Source: Pyropia yezoensis (lineage: Eukaryota; Rhodophyta; Bangiophyceae; Bangiales; Bangiaceae). Taken from it: a DNA stretch of 64,000 nucleotides. Positions 29,974 to 41,270 of the stretch are shown here, one piece after another (position 1 is the first letter of the stretch; the number at the start of each line of letters is the position of its first letter). Under the pieces are notes generated by a model. The model ran no database searches. It had not been told where the DNA came from and saw only the letters and a program-made list of their open reading frames with translations. A program made the position numbers and the translations under genes. The stretch spans positions 7,318,627 through 7,382,626 of the forward strand of contig CM020618.1 of the NCBI GenBank assembly GCA_009829735.1, read 5' to 3'.

Positions 29974-32900
29974 GTGCTGACCGAAGAGAACTTCCAGGTG
30001 GCTGGCCGGGTGCAACTAGCCCCAGGCAGTGCGTGCTGTGCCCGTAACGTACTGGGTACTAGCTCAGGTGCTTCCTTGATTCGCAAGTCGCTGATACCTA
30101 AGGAAGTGGAACTCCAACGTTGGGGGTCCAAGGCTAACTATATGGTCGACATCAATGGTGGATACTGCCCATTGTTTGTGCTGTGACCCTGCCAACTAGG
30201 CTGGCGTCCCATGAGGTCGACGTGGCCTATGTTGTGGTTGAAAACATGTCGGTGCCCCTGCTTCTGGGCACCCCGTATGTGGTGACTCAGGTGCCTTTGA
30301 TTTGCGGTCCTGAGTACTGGGTTAAGATGATGAATGGGGAAACTATCCCCATCATAGGTAAGGGGAAGTCTGTGGCTCCTGTGACAGTATCACAGTCGAA
30401 GCCTGTTTGTTCTGTGAGAGAGGAATTTACTGTTACCTTCCGTCTGGCCCGTAAAGTCACGTTGCCTCCCAACTCGGTGGCACACGTTGACGTGGTAACT
30501 GATTACACGGGGAACGGGTTGGTGCACCCTAATCCCCGTCTTGCTCGTAAGCACCAAGTGCATGTTGCCCTTGGCACGATGGAATCCAAAGCCGGAGTCC
30601 CATGGAAGGTCTAGGTGATGAACCTGAGCTCTTCGCCCAAGTATTTCAAGTCGGGAGCCAAGTTCGGCTATATCGACGAGTACGAGGGTTCGGTGATAGC
30701 TGTCACCCTCAACTCGGGAGTGACTGGCGGCAAGAAGGCCGCGGGGGAGAAGGACAAAGCCAAGTCGGCAGCCCCTCCTCGACCCCATGTTGATAGCAGA
30801 ATGTTTCACCTAAGTTGTGGGTTCAAGTGGAGAACCTCTTGGACCAATATAACAAGTTGTGGGATGGCCAATTGGAACTCATGAAGGCCACTGCGTACCG
30901 GATCGAGTTAAAGCTCGGTGTGGCCCCTATGCGTCAAAAACCGTATAGGGGAGGGCCCCGTTCAAGGGCCCTCGTCAAGGAGCAAGTTGCTCGCATGGAG
31001 GCCCTAAACGTGATTGAGGCCAGCAACACCGAGTGGGCGAGCCCAGTGGTGATCGTCTCCAAACCGGATGGGACACCACGGTTCTGTATTGACTACCGAA
31101 AGCTGAAGGAGAGTACGGTGAAGGATATTTATCCTCTTCCTAGGATTGACGACTGTCTGGGCTCACTGGGGGAGGCAAACGTGTTCTCCACCCTAGACTG
31201 TAAGGCTGGGTACTGGCAAATTCCCACTGCCCCGGAGGACAGGCATAAAACTACCTTTACCTGTCACTGTGGTACTTACCAGTGCAAGCGGTTGCCGTTT
31301 GGGCTGTGCAACGCGCCGGCAACTTTCCAGCGCGCCATGGACATGATTCTGGCCAGAGTACGGTGGCAGATCTGTCTTGTGTACCTCGACGATATCATCG
31401 TGTTGACCCGAACTGCGGAAGAGCACATTGACCATCTTGGTCAGGTGTTCAGGCAACTTGCTGACGCCGATGTATCGCTGAAGGCAAGCAAGTTCCACCT
31501 CTTCACTCTAGAGGTGGAGTTCTTGGGACATGTTATCCGTCCGGGCGCTTCAGTGTCAACGAGAAGAATCTGAAGTCTATCCGTAAGGGCCAGTACCCCC
31601 GGACACAAACCCAGATGATGAGCTTTCTCGGGATGTGTAACATGTACGGATGTTTCACAAAGGGCTTCGACAAGGTGGCGAAGCCGCTGAACGAGCTAGT
31701 CAGCTCGACGCATGTAGCATTTCTGGCCCCGACTTGGAGCCGACCCGGGATGGCGACCAGAGGGCACCAGGTGCCAGAACGCGCCCGCCGTGTGGTGATT
31801 CTTGGCGGCCGTGGCCCGTGCCCGGCACTGGGATGCGGTGGACTACGCTATCCACACGTGAGAGAGGGATTTCTGATGGGTTTTTGCATATTTGTGGGGG
31901 ACTTGATTTGAGAGAATTTGACTGTGAGATTAGCGAGTGGGAATTGAATTAGTAGTGATAGTGGCCCCCGACCTGACGAGGTTAGACTCGGGTCGGGGCC
32001 ACTCGGGGGTATGGGGGAGCTACCTGGCCAGAGCGCCGAGGCTCCCCCAGATGCACGTTAAGAGGGACAGCGAGGCGCCCTTGGCCCGCGCCCTCAGGGA
32101 AAAAGACAACTGCGCGTTTGCTTACCTCTTCCCCGTGTGCACTACCCTGCGTATCTGCTTGCTCTGCGAGCAGGCGCGTGAGGCAACAGGCATACCACTC
32201 TCGTAGTTCCCCTTTCTGTGTTACCTGTCCCTTTCCCCGAGGGATACTGACACGTGTCTGAGAGAATCGAGTTTTATACCACATCGCTGCCGAAGAACCT
32301 TCCCCCCCCAAGTCGGGTGGAGCAGGAGTCCTTTGAGACCCTTAGGGACCAGTTGCTGAACCCTTAAACCTTGGCCATTACCAGGTTGGAAGGCCACTGC
32401 GTCCTTGACGTGGATGCTAGCTACGACCAACTTGGATGTGTGCTGCTACAGCAACAGCCAGACAAGGAGTACTTGCCGGTGGGATACTTCAGCAAGGGGC
32501 TGAACTCGGCCGCACGAAACTATAGAGTCACCGAGTTGGAGGGACTCGCAGTGGTGTGGGCGGTGACGTCACTTCGTCACTACCTGGAGGGTGAGAAGTT
32601 CCTCATCCGTTGTGACCACCGCGCGTTGCAGTTCATTTTAAGACGGATTGCACCAACACCCGCCTCAACAGGTGGCGGGTGCGGCTGGCGCCCTTCACAT
32701 TTGACATTGAGTACCGTCCCGGCCGGCAACATGCCTTGGCCGACGCTCTGTCTCGAGTACCTACCGAGGGGCTAGAAACTACTCCAATCGATGAGGACTT
32801 TTTTATCGTGGGGGTGGTCACACGCTCGGGTCAAGCGTTGAACCCCGAGGCGCCAGGGAGCAAGAACCACTTGCCCCTGTCAGTGGATGAAGTCGTGAAG

Positions 32901-33217
32901 GCCCAGGACGAGGATCCCTTCTGCAAGTCGCAGAGGGATGAGCTTGACGCAGCGCCGGAGACACGGCTCTTCGTCGGAGACGATGGCCTCCTCTTGAGGA
33001 AGGGGGCAATCCAGGGGACTGAACAACTTGTTGTTCCCGCATCCCTCAAAGATAGTATCCTTGAGCGGAAGCATAGTGCTCCTACAGGTGGACATCTGGG
33101 GTCTAGTAAACTTTACCAGACCTTGTGGAACCGGTACTACTGGCCCTCGATGGTAGTGGACATCAACAGTTGGGTGGCTGCATGCACAAGTTGTGCGCAG
33201 AACCGCCTGATGGAACG
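29974..33217 (+). pseudogene. pol: E1 Pol remnants: protease, RT, RNase H, integrase N-domain
   Basis: Protease remnant at about 29990-30290: the expected D-T-G is LGTSSGAS, so the catalytic Asp is lost; LLLGTPYV is the second half, in another frame. RT at about 30890-31560 keeps RFCIDYRKL, LPFGLCNAPATFQRA and the YLDD active site, and looks otherwise intact. The RT/RNase H linker is split by an insertion (31713-32283). RNase H (about 32330-32770) has VLDVDASYDQLGCVLLQ and a TELEGLAVVWAV helix. The integrase HHCC domain (about 33070-33210) reads GGHLGSSKLY then CTSCAQN and is cut off at 33217. At least three frame changes and a stop before RNase H make it non-functional. Confidence 0.88.
31713..32283. 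mobile_element. Insertion in E1 pol, possible solo LTR
   Basis: RT-linker coding sequence stops near 31710 and RNase H-side sequence resumes near 32284. The 571 bp between starts TGTAGCATTT and ends TATACCACA (TG...CA), has no coding potential and is out of place in a Gypsy pol. A solo LTR fits, but no clear 5-bp target duplication is visible (ACGCA left, TCGCT right), so the boundary is approximate. Confidence 0.45.
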
Positions 33218-33580
33218 TGTAGCACAATAGGAATCCGTCGCACGTCCACTCTCAGGGAACACTCACCAAGGGGGATCGGCACCAACGTCACCGGGAGGCC
33301 AAGGTTGCTGTCCTTGGAGCGCAAGCCACGGGACCAAGATGGGAGCCCAAATGGGAGGGGTTTGTTGTTCTACCTTGGCCGGCGGTGGATTCGCCACCGG
33401 CCCCCTCGTTATAAACCCTCGGAGACACTACTAACTACCCTCCACCCCAAGATGCAAGTCCCTCTGGTCATACGTAACTTATAGATACCGTGACCAGTAC
33501 GAACTATCAAATTGAAAGTTAAGGGTTAGAAGTAGCCCCCCTGATATTAGGGTCACAATACGGACAACCATATTGCTACA
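33218..33580 (-). repeat. 3' LTR of copy A (363 bp)
   Basis: Reverse complement runs from TGTAGCAATATGG to ATTGTGCTACA, the same length and ends as the LTRs of copy C. It abuts E1 integrase sequence on one side and the polypurine tract on the other. Confidence 0.93.
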
Positions 33581-33582
33581 TA

Positions 33583-33592
33583 TCCCCCCCTT
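33583..33592 (-). promoter_or_regulatory. Polypurine tract of copy A
   Basis: On the minus strand AAGGGGGGGA lies 2 nt before the 3' LTR, the usual primer site for plus-strand DNA synthesis. Confidence 0.8.
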
Positions 33593-34167
33593 AGATTCGG
33601 CCCGTCCTCGGGTCGAGTTGCATTCGGGGTACCGAATGTAAGTGGGTCGCGTGACCGTTTACCCGTCGGGTGGGGCTTTGCGCCCCGTCGCGACAGACAC
33701 CCCTTTTCGAGGTTGTCTCAGGGGGGTGCCCCCCTTTGCGTGGTACACACACACGATCCGTTTTCCGGACCGTTAAATTCCCGATGCGGGTTGCTGTTCA
33801 CGCCCCCCCTTTCCGAGGGGTGGTGCAAGCGGATCCGCCACCAGGTGCCTGGTGGTAGGGGGGCCCCCCTCGTGTGGACGATTGAGTGGGGGGCGGGGGC
33901 TGCCCGCGTTGCGTGGGGGCGGTTGGGGGTGACCCCCCTTACTTACCCCGTGTGTGGGTGTGGCCCCGTCCCGCCCAGGTGCCTGGGTGGAGCGCGGTCG
34001 TAGCCCCGTGGGGCGCGGGTCGACCCGCGTGCCTGCGGCGCTTCTCGTGGCCGTTTGTGGTCATAAGCGCGGGTGTCCGCGCTTCCCTGGCTCGTCCCGG
34101 TTATCCCACCGTACCGGGTTGTAGCCGTCGACGGCTTGTGGGCGCGGGGGACTCCGCACCCGTTATC

Positions 34168-36615
34168 ATGTCCTATCCCCAGGTGCTTGAAGAGGAGGAA
34201 GACCTCCTGATCGGGGAGGAGATGGAGGACGACGCGCCTGTCGGTCCCGACGCCGCGCGTTACGGGGTGAGCTCGTCTGACGACGACGGGCCTGCGGTGT
34301 CCGTCCGTCTGTCGGCCGGAGGACTGTCGTCCGTGTGCAGCGGCACGACGGTGCCGTCGGCCGGAGGTCAACCCGGTGGTCAACCGCGCGTGGCGGCTTC
34401 TACCCCCTCTCTGCCGGCTGCCCGGATGGAGCCTGGTGCCGGTGCCGGCTCACCGCAGGTACCTCAAGATGGTCCGCCCTGCGGCGGAGGTGGCGACCCG
34501 CAGCCGACTCCGGCTGGTCACGGTGGTCCGGGGGTCCGGGCGGTGACTCCTCGAGGCGGTCCCGACGTTGACGCGGGTGGTGGTGGCGGTGCGACACCCG
34601 GTGCGGTGGGTCAAGACGGTGCGGGTGTCCGCACGGCCGGGGCTCCGGCTCCGGAGGCTGTCCAAGTGCCTTCCACTTCCGAGGCGGGGGCTACGCCGAC
34701 GGGTGGTGCCGGTGCCGGTACCATACCTGCGGTGCCGCGGGTGTCGAGCGGTCAAGACGCTCCTTCTCCCATGGCGGTTGACACCGGGAGTTACTCCGGG
34801 CGGGCGCCCGCCCTTCTTCTTCCTCCTCGGCCTCGTCCATCTCCGACGTCGGCCCCTCTGCCGGTGGTGCGTCCCCCGGCGCCCCCGATTCTTCCTGGTC
34901 CTGCCCGGGTTGCCCCGTTGGGTGGCGGCGTCGCCGTGGCGGCGGGTCAACCCGCCATGTCGGTGTCCGACTTGGTGGCTCGGGTTCGAGGCCTCACGGT
35001 GCAAGAGTCGATGGAGTCCGATGGGCGTATGCGGGTGGACTTCCACCTGGTGCATCCCCGTGGAGAATCCTCCCGGCGCGTCAAGGTGGACCCGTGCTGG
35101 GAGCGGGAGTTGGTGCGGCTGGTCAACCAGCCGAACGCGGTCCGGGTGGAACACCATTGGATCCTGAGTCAGCCGGACGACCGGCATGCGCAGCTCTGGC
35201 GCACCCGGGTGGGACGGGGTGAGGTCTACCTCGACCCCAACTTCGGGGTCTGCGACTTGATTGCCCCCGCGTTGCCGCGGGAGATTGACTACCCGGCTAG
35301 TGCTCGGGGGATTGCGGCGGCGGCGGAGCCGGTTGCGTTTGGGGAGACGGTGAGCCGTACCGGTCGGTATCCCGACTTTGACTACTACCCGAGGGAACCC
35401 CCGTATCTGTCGTTGACGGCTCCCTACCCGCCCATGGCGGGGTTGAAGTCGGCGTCGAGTTGGCGACGTAACCATGGTGTCATGGCCGATGCGTTCCGCA
35501 CGGATATAACGTGTGCGTTGCAGACCGGCAACGGTCGTGCTCCGGTATACACTCCCGTGCGCCCGCCGCTATGGCAGGAGGGGTGGGAACCCGCCCCTGC
35601 TTTCCGGTTTGACACCGGCTCCTGCCTTCGCTACTTCGGGAGTGTGTTGGCCTCGCGACCGGTCCACCCGTTGCAGGGTACCTTCACCCTTGAGGTTACC
35701 CTCGGGCAGGCTTCATCCTTCTTGCTGTCCGTCCGCCGGCAGGGTCGTCTGTTTCATCTTCCGACGGGTGTCCGTCGGCACATCGCGCAGTTGGGCGTGG
35801 ATCTGATAGCCGCCAAGACCGGGTTGGCCCGGGAGTTCGAAGCCCTGCTGGCTGTTCACGATGCCGTGAACTGGGCTGGGGTGTTGGACCTTCCCCCGTA
35901 CCGGGACCCGCAGGCTGGGGCTTCCCCCTTGCCTCGTCACTCGTTGCGTGTCCGGCGTACTCAGCCGGGTGAGCCCAGTTGCCATGGGTGGGCATCCACC
36001 GAGGCTGTTGCTGACCTGGGTATTCCCATGGTTATCCATGACCCTCTTCAGGTCCTTGCTCCGTGGTTCGGTAACCCGATGCCGGCGGCGGTAGGCCGTC
36101 GTCCCCGAGAGTGGGGCTCTGTGGGTGGGGAGCGTGAGGTGTCCCGTCGTCGGGCGGAGTACCGCCGTGGTTACGGTGGAGCCCCTTCGGTAGGGTCCTA
36201 CCGGGCCTCGTATCAGGTGCCACCGGCTCCGGTGGTAGCCGTGTCGGCTCCTGTGGCTCCTCTGGCTGCGCCAGTGTCACCTCCCGCCCCTGTCCTACAT
36301 GACGGGGGTCCCCGTCTCTGGTATGAAGGCGTTGACGCCCTTGTTACCCGCGCAATGCGTGGGGGTCTCTCTGTTAGCTGGGGGGATATCCCCCCAGGTG
36401 CTGCGCTGGTTGGGTCAGCGCGTTGCTTCGGTGGCGTGCTGGACCGCCTCCAGAAAGCTCTGGAGGACGTGGAGGCTGGCCGCAGCACCCTCGTCCAGCT
36501 ATGCACCGAGGTAACTCGGGTGGTCGACCGTCGTGACGTTGCCGACCGGTGGAGCACGGAGGTCTACGCGCTTACGCGTGAGTGGCCTCCCTCGGGCAGT
36601 GGGTCTACCCACTGA
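34168..36615 (+). CDS. Antisense ORF of chromovirus copy A, unknown protein (815 aa)
   Basis: Lies between pol and the 3' LTR on the strand opposite to gag-pol. I choose the Met at 34168 (MSYPQVLEEEEDLLIG): copy B has a Met at the same place (MSDPQV), while the sequence further upstream changes frame between copies A and C. Residues 1-55 are acidic with an SSSDDD cluster. Residues about 55-260 are Gly/Pro/Ala-rich and probably disordered. From 264 (MSVSDLVARVRGL) to about 600 a folded-looking region follows with conserved Trp, Tyr and Arg (RMRVDFHLVHPRGE, LWQEGWEPAPAF). The end is helical (LDRLQKALEDVEAGRS). No signal peptide, membrane segment, zinc knuckle or enzyme motif is visible, so it is not env-like. 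Same codon count as copy C. Some plant Gypsy elements carry antisense ORFs; I recognise no relative of this protein. Confidence 0.75.
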   Translation: MSYPQVLEEEEDLLIGEEMEDDAPVGPDAARYGVSSSDDDGPAVSVRLSAGGLSSVCSGTTVPSAGGQPGGQPRVAASTPSLPAARMEPGAGAGSPQVPQDGPPCGGGGDPQPTPAGHGGPGVRAVTPRGGPDVDAGGGGGATPGAVGQDGAGVRTAGAPAPEAVQVPSTSEAGATPTGGAGAGTIPAVPRVSSGQDAPSPMAVDTGSYSGRAPALLLPPRPRPSPTSAPLPVVRPPAPPILPGPARVAPLGGGVAVAAGQPAMSVSDLVARVRGLTVQESMESDGRMRVDFHLVHPRGESSRRVKVDPCWERELVRLVNQPNAVRVEHHWILSQPDDRHAQLWRTRVGRGEVYLDPNFGVCDLIAPALPREIDYPASARGIAAAAEPVAFGETVSRTGRYPDFDYYPREPPYLSLTAPYPPMAGLKSASSWRRNHGVMADAFRTDITCALQTGNGRAPVYTPVRPPLWQEGWEPAPAFRFDTGSCLRYFGSVLASRPVHPLQGTFTLEVTLGQASSFLLSVRRQGRLFHLPTGVRRHIAQLGVDLIAAKTGLAREFEALLAVHDAVNWAGVLDLPPYRDPQAGASPLPRHSLRVRRTQPGEPSCHGWASTEAVADLGIPMVIHDPLQVLAPWFGNPMPAAVGRRPREWGSVGGEREVSRRRAEYRRGYGGAPSVGSYRASYQVPPAPVVAVSAPVAPLAAPVSPPAPVLHDGGPRLWYEGVDALVTRAMRGGLSVSWGDIPPGAALVGSARCFGGVLDRLQKALEDVEAGRSTLVQLCTEVTRVVDRRDVADRWSTEVYALTREWPPSGSGSTH

Positions 36616-36798
36616 GGAGTGCTATTGTTTGTGCGGGAGAGGGCCCCGGCAACCCTTATGGTAGCCGGGTAGTAGTGAGTATAAACTCATCCCCCGCTGG
36701 GGGCATTGCTTGCCTCTGTTTGCTGCCCTGGGGAGTACCCCTTCTGGCTCAGTGGTGCCTTGCCTCCCGTCCAACTTCTTCCGGTTGGTTCATGCTTG

Positions 36799-37020
36799 GG
36801 GAGGTTATCCTCCCTCACTTTGTGTCTTGGCTTTGGGAGGTCATCCTCCCGTGTAAGCCTCCTAGTTACTTCGATATTATCGGAGTTAGCCTTTACCTTT
36901 AAGTTACCTTATTAAGGTTCAGGTTTTTACTTAGTTACCTAAGCTTAGCTCTACTTAGTTACCTAAGCTTGGTTCGACTTAGAAACCTAAGTCTGATTTG
37001 ACTTAGAAACCTAAGTCTGC
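36799..37020. repeat. Hairpin cluster between convergent pol and antisense gene (copy A)
   Basis: At least eight short perfect inverted repeats with 3-4-nt loops: GGGAGG-TTAT-CCTCCC (36799), GGGAGG-TCAT-CCTCCC (36835), CGAT-ATT-ATCG (36872), CCTT-ATT-AAGG (36907), and CTTAG-TTAC-CTAAG or CTTAG-AAAC-CTAAG four times (from 36930). Position between two converging genes suggests a bidirectional terminator or RNA-processing element; this is inference. Confidence 0.85.
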
Positions 37021-37095
37021 TTTAACCATGTCACACCCTACTTAGTAGGTATAAGCCTCACCCCCCAACAGCCGAAGTCGGTGTCGGTTGGGTTG

Positions 37096-40000
37096 TTACA
37101 GTAGGCGTCGTCGCCTCATGTAAGGCATGAGTAGTTGGCGGGGTATATTTGCCGCCTGTTCCCAGGTGGGTGAGTCGTATCCGACCCACATAACCTTGAC
37201 GTACCAGGGTCCTGGTAGGTCCGGGTCGGTGTGTCCGACCACGCTCTCTACTTGGTATGGAATCCCATCCGGTCCCACCGGGTCATCTGACCGGTGGGTT
37301 GTAAGAGCTTCATGTAGCAACCCAGCCGGTACCGGCTGAGGCTGTTCCGGCATCGGAGCAGGTGTGACGTCATTCATGCTGATGCGTTGAATCTCCGTAT
37401 CGGAGTGTAAGATAACAGAGTGGTTATCTCTGTGGAGGATCTGGTACGGTCCCTTGACCGGTTGCATAAGCTTGTTCCCTCGGAACTTCTGGTGTCTGAT
37501 ATAGACCCAGTCACCTGTTACCAGGGTTGCGTTGCGCACCCGTAGTCGGGCGTCGAAGTTCTTCTTATACCGAAGTTGTGTTCTGTCAAGGGCACCCTTG
37601 AGCTTAGGAATCATCCACGATAGCTTGGCCAACCAAGCTAGGTGGATACGTTCGGCGGGTCGGCCCTTCGGTGTATCATACCGAGTGCACCTGCCGGGTG
37701 GCAGCGTCAGGTTACCGACGCCTAGTGGCATGACCCACTCCAGCGGAGCAATGTTTGTGCTCCGATGTGGCCTGGCATTGTATGCCAGGGTGAGTACGGA
37801 CAGAAGCCTGTCCCAAGTGTTCGTGTGCTCGGCCACGTAGCACTGTAGCATCTTTACGATGGTGCGGTTGAACCGCTCCACCTGCCCGTTGGACTGCGGG
37901 TGGTAGTCGGATGCCCGACGTGGTTCGATACCGAACATGCCCAGGACCTTCGTGCAGAATGCCGACGTAAGGTTTGCTCCGTTATCGGAGAGGAGTTGCT
38001 TCATGACTCCGTATGCACTGATCCAGTGGTCAACCACTGCGTTCATGATCGTGTATGCCGTATCATTCGGGATGGCTGCCGCTCTTGACAGCTTAGTGAA
38101 GCGGTCAGACATGACCAGGATGTACCTGTTCCCTTCTTCCGTTATCGGAAGTGGCCCGAGTATGTCGATAGCGACTTGCTCGTTGGGCCCATCAGGTGGG
38201 AATAGCTTCATGGCAGACGCCTGCCTATGTAGACTCATGCGGTTACGTGCACAGGGGTGGCATCCCCTTACGTGGTCGACCACGTCGACGGCCATTGCTG
38301 GCCAGTAGAAGAACCTTCGCATTGCTGCGAACATACGTGAACCCCCCGGGTGTCCGGCTGTAAGGTTCTCATGTTCTCGTTCCATGACGGCTTGCCGTAA
38401 GGACACGGGAACCACGACTTGATGTCGTCCATCGGCGGGTGCCCGCCGGTATATGAGTCCGTCTTCGTTCTCGGAGAAGATGCCGGCCGTACCGGCCAGG
38501 AGGTTAGCACGATGACGTCTACAGTCATCGTCGTTGGCCTGTGCCTCGCGGAAGTCCGCGAGGGTCAATGGGCACGCAAGGTGTGCCATGGTATGGTCAA
38601 CCATACCCTGGGTTGCATTACCCACCATGCACACCGGTACTACCGGGATGTCCTCGTCCACCGGGCGGGTATCCCCGCTCGGGGTGTCGAGTCGAGACAA
38701 CGCGTCTCCGAGGTGGTGGGTTGACCCAGCCTTATACACCGTGCGGTAGTCGTGCTCGGCCATCTTCAGCCTCCATCGGGCTAGCCTCCCATGGCTATCG
38801 GAATCCTTGTCACCAAGGTTGAGGAGCCATCGTAGGGGTTCGTGGTCGGACCTCACGATGAACCTGGAGCCCTCCAGGTATGGACGGAGCAGTTGCACTG
38901 CCCATATAACTCCGAGGCATTCACGCTCGGTGGCACTATAGTTCCGCTCAGCCGGGTTGAGTGTCCGGCTGAAGTACCCTACCGGACGTAGGTCCGGGAT
39001 AACGTTGTCGGTACCTATCAACGTCTCTCCCTGTAACAGGGTGCATCCCACTTGTGTATCACACGCATCGACATCGATGACGAAGGTACCCCGTCTATGC
39101 GGTAACGCAAGGACGGGTGGGGACAGTAGGGCTCGCTTCAGCGACTCGAATGCCTCCTCTTCGCTAGGCGAAGGGGGTTGGAGTACCTTGGATAAGGTAC
39201 TGCTCGTAAGAACCGTTAACGGTTTAGCTATCCGAGCGAAGTCCTTGACGAACCGTCGGTATACATTGCACATTCCCAGGAAGCTCTTGAGCTGCGTCTG
39301 GGTGTTAGGGAACCGGGCATCCCGGAGTGCCCGGGTATTGGCTTCGAGTACCCCTAGTTTACCAGGGGTTATCTGGTGGCCCAGATATTCGACCGTCTGT
39401 TGGAAGAAGGCGCACTTCTTCAGACGCAGGGTTACCCCGGCGTTCCTCAAGAGGGTGAGTACCTCGTCAACATGTTGTACATGGTCATCCATGTTACGCG
39501 AGAAGACGATGACGTCATCGAGGTACACTAGGCAGTTACGCCACTTCACCCCAGACAGTATGATGTCGATAGCCCGCTGGAATGTAGCGGGGGCGTTGGA
39601 CAATCCGAAGGGCATCCTTAGGAACCCGTACACTCCACTGTGACAGACGAATGCCGTCTTGGGGATATCCTCGTCCGCCACCGGGATCTGCCAGTATCCG
39701 GCGTTGCAGTCGATGGTGGTAAACACCGTAGCCTCCCCCAGGGAGTCGATGCATTCATCCATCCTTGGTAAAGGGTATGAGTCCTTCTTGGTAACCAAGT
39801 TGAGGCGTCGATAATCGATGCAAAACCGAGGGGTTTGATCCTTCTTCGGCACAATAACGACTGGGGCACCCCATTCCGACATCGAAGGTCGGATCACCTT
39901 AGCTTCACTCATCCTCTTCACTTCTCCATCAACGATCTCTCGTTGCATAGGTCCCGCTCGGTGCGGTTGTGAGCGGGCGGGTCGTGCGCCTGGTACCAGA

Positions 40001-41262
40001 TCTATACGATGTTGGGTTGCCCCAATGGTCCCCAAGGCCCCGCCTGTCCACATAACGTCATGCTTTCTTAGCATCCGTCGTACCCCTTCGGCTACCGAAG
40101 GGTGAAGGTGGTCGACGTCAGCCTCGGCCAGTGCCTTCAAGGCCTCTTGTCCTTTGGCGGCAGGTCCGCCGGCGCCGCCGATGGGTTAGGCTTCCCGTCA
40201 TCGGGTTGCTGTCGCTCGGTGGTCTCGGCGACCGCCAGTACTTCAAGTGGTTCCACTTGACCTTCCTTATCAGGGGTAAGGATATCTCCTTCGTAGAGTT
40301 CGGCAATCCCGAGGATAGTTTCCCTTCGGGAGGGTGACTGCCTTACGGCGGTAGTTCGCCATCACTAGGAGGGACGACCCTCCTGCTGGGAGGTCTATGA
40401 GACCGTTGGCCATGGTCAACCCATGGCGCTTGTACGTCCGTAGGTTGGACTGGACTCTGCAGATGCCTGCGAGGTCGCAGTTAACCGGGAGGACTGTCTC
40501 TGACAACGGCTCAAAGCGAGTTCGCTTGGCCAACCGAAGTGTCTTCGGCTCGACGCTTGCGTACACCTCAGCCACGTTAACGTGGCTTCCTTGTAGCGTC
40601 AGGTCCCTGACGATAGCCGTGTGTCCTCGCTTCGTCCCGTCGGCTTCTTGAAGCTCGACGGTCCTCCGGCCTGGCCGGATTGCATCAACGTGAACGTTGA
40701 TGAAGGTGCACCCCAGTATGCAGGGCACCGATAGCGTTTCACATACCAGGAAGTCAACTTCCGTGGTGAGATCCCCGATGGTAACCTGCAGCGACATCGC
40801 TGCGGTCGTACGAATGAGTCGACCATTCGCGTCCTTGATGGTGGGTCCCCGAGTCACTCTGACTCGTGGAAGCCACTTGTCCGGGAGGGTATCCTTCCGG
40901 ATAAGGTTGGGTCCAGCCCCTGTGTCCAGTACAGGGTAGTACGATCGTGTCGACTGGGGGTCAACCCCCAGGGTGGCTGATACCTTGAAGTTCTCCAAGG
41001 TAAACAACACATGTCCTACACCGATATCCGGTGTAGCTCGGGCATCCTGAACAGGGCCCTTGTCTGGTTCAACGTGACGGGGCTTCCCGTCCTCTCCTCC
41101 CAACCTTGGAGGTTGGTCATCAATCCCCTGACGCCGTGTCGTCGGGGCCGGAAGGTGTACCCGGGGGTTGATGCGGCGTCGGCTCAACCGCGCTCTCCGT
41201 GGGGCTTTCCCCGCGGTACTCCGGGGTGGCTTGCTTGGGTAACCCCAGCGCCCCCCGGTCAT
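37096..41262 (-). pseudogene. pol: Pol of copy A, frame broken
   Basis: Same span (4167 nt) and domain order as copy C pol: protease (LDTGAGPN), RT with YLDD, RNase H, integrase and C-terminal chromodomain. Relative to copy C there is one extra base near 40315 (in the protease-RT linker) and one missing base near 40150. Between them the frame is shifted and meets a stop at about 40270. Downstream the frame is restored and runs open to the stop at 37096. The RT, RNase H and integrase part therefore survives as a 1014-residue open frame, but Pol cannot be made in one piece. Confidence 0.9.
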
Positions 41263-41270
41263 CCTTCCTC

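Larger units (their letters stand above)
27758..33217 (+). mobile_element. Degenerate Ty3/Gypsy element E1, truncated by copy A
   Basis: Order on the plus strand: primer-binding site, gag with CCHC knuckle, protease, reverse transcriptase, RNase H, integrase zinc domain. This is the Ty3/Gypsy order. The element stops inside the integrase at 33217, where the LTR of chromovirus copy A begins. It carries several frame breaks, an in-frame gag stop and a 0.57-kb insertion between RT and RNase H, so it is dead. Confidence 0.9.

Noticed and set aside
33713-34167. Upstream extension of the antisense ORF (MSQGGA...)
   Set aside because: Open in copy C but frame-changed in copy A, so it is not conserved as coding; I start at the MS(Y/D)PQV position.
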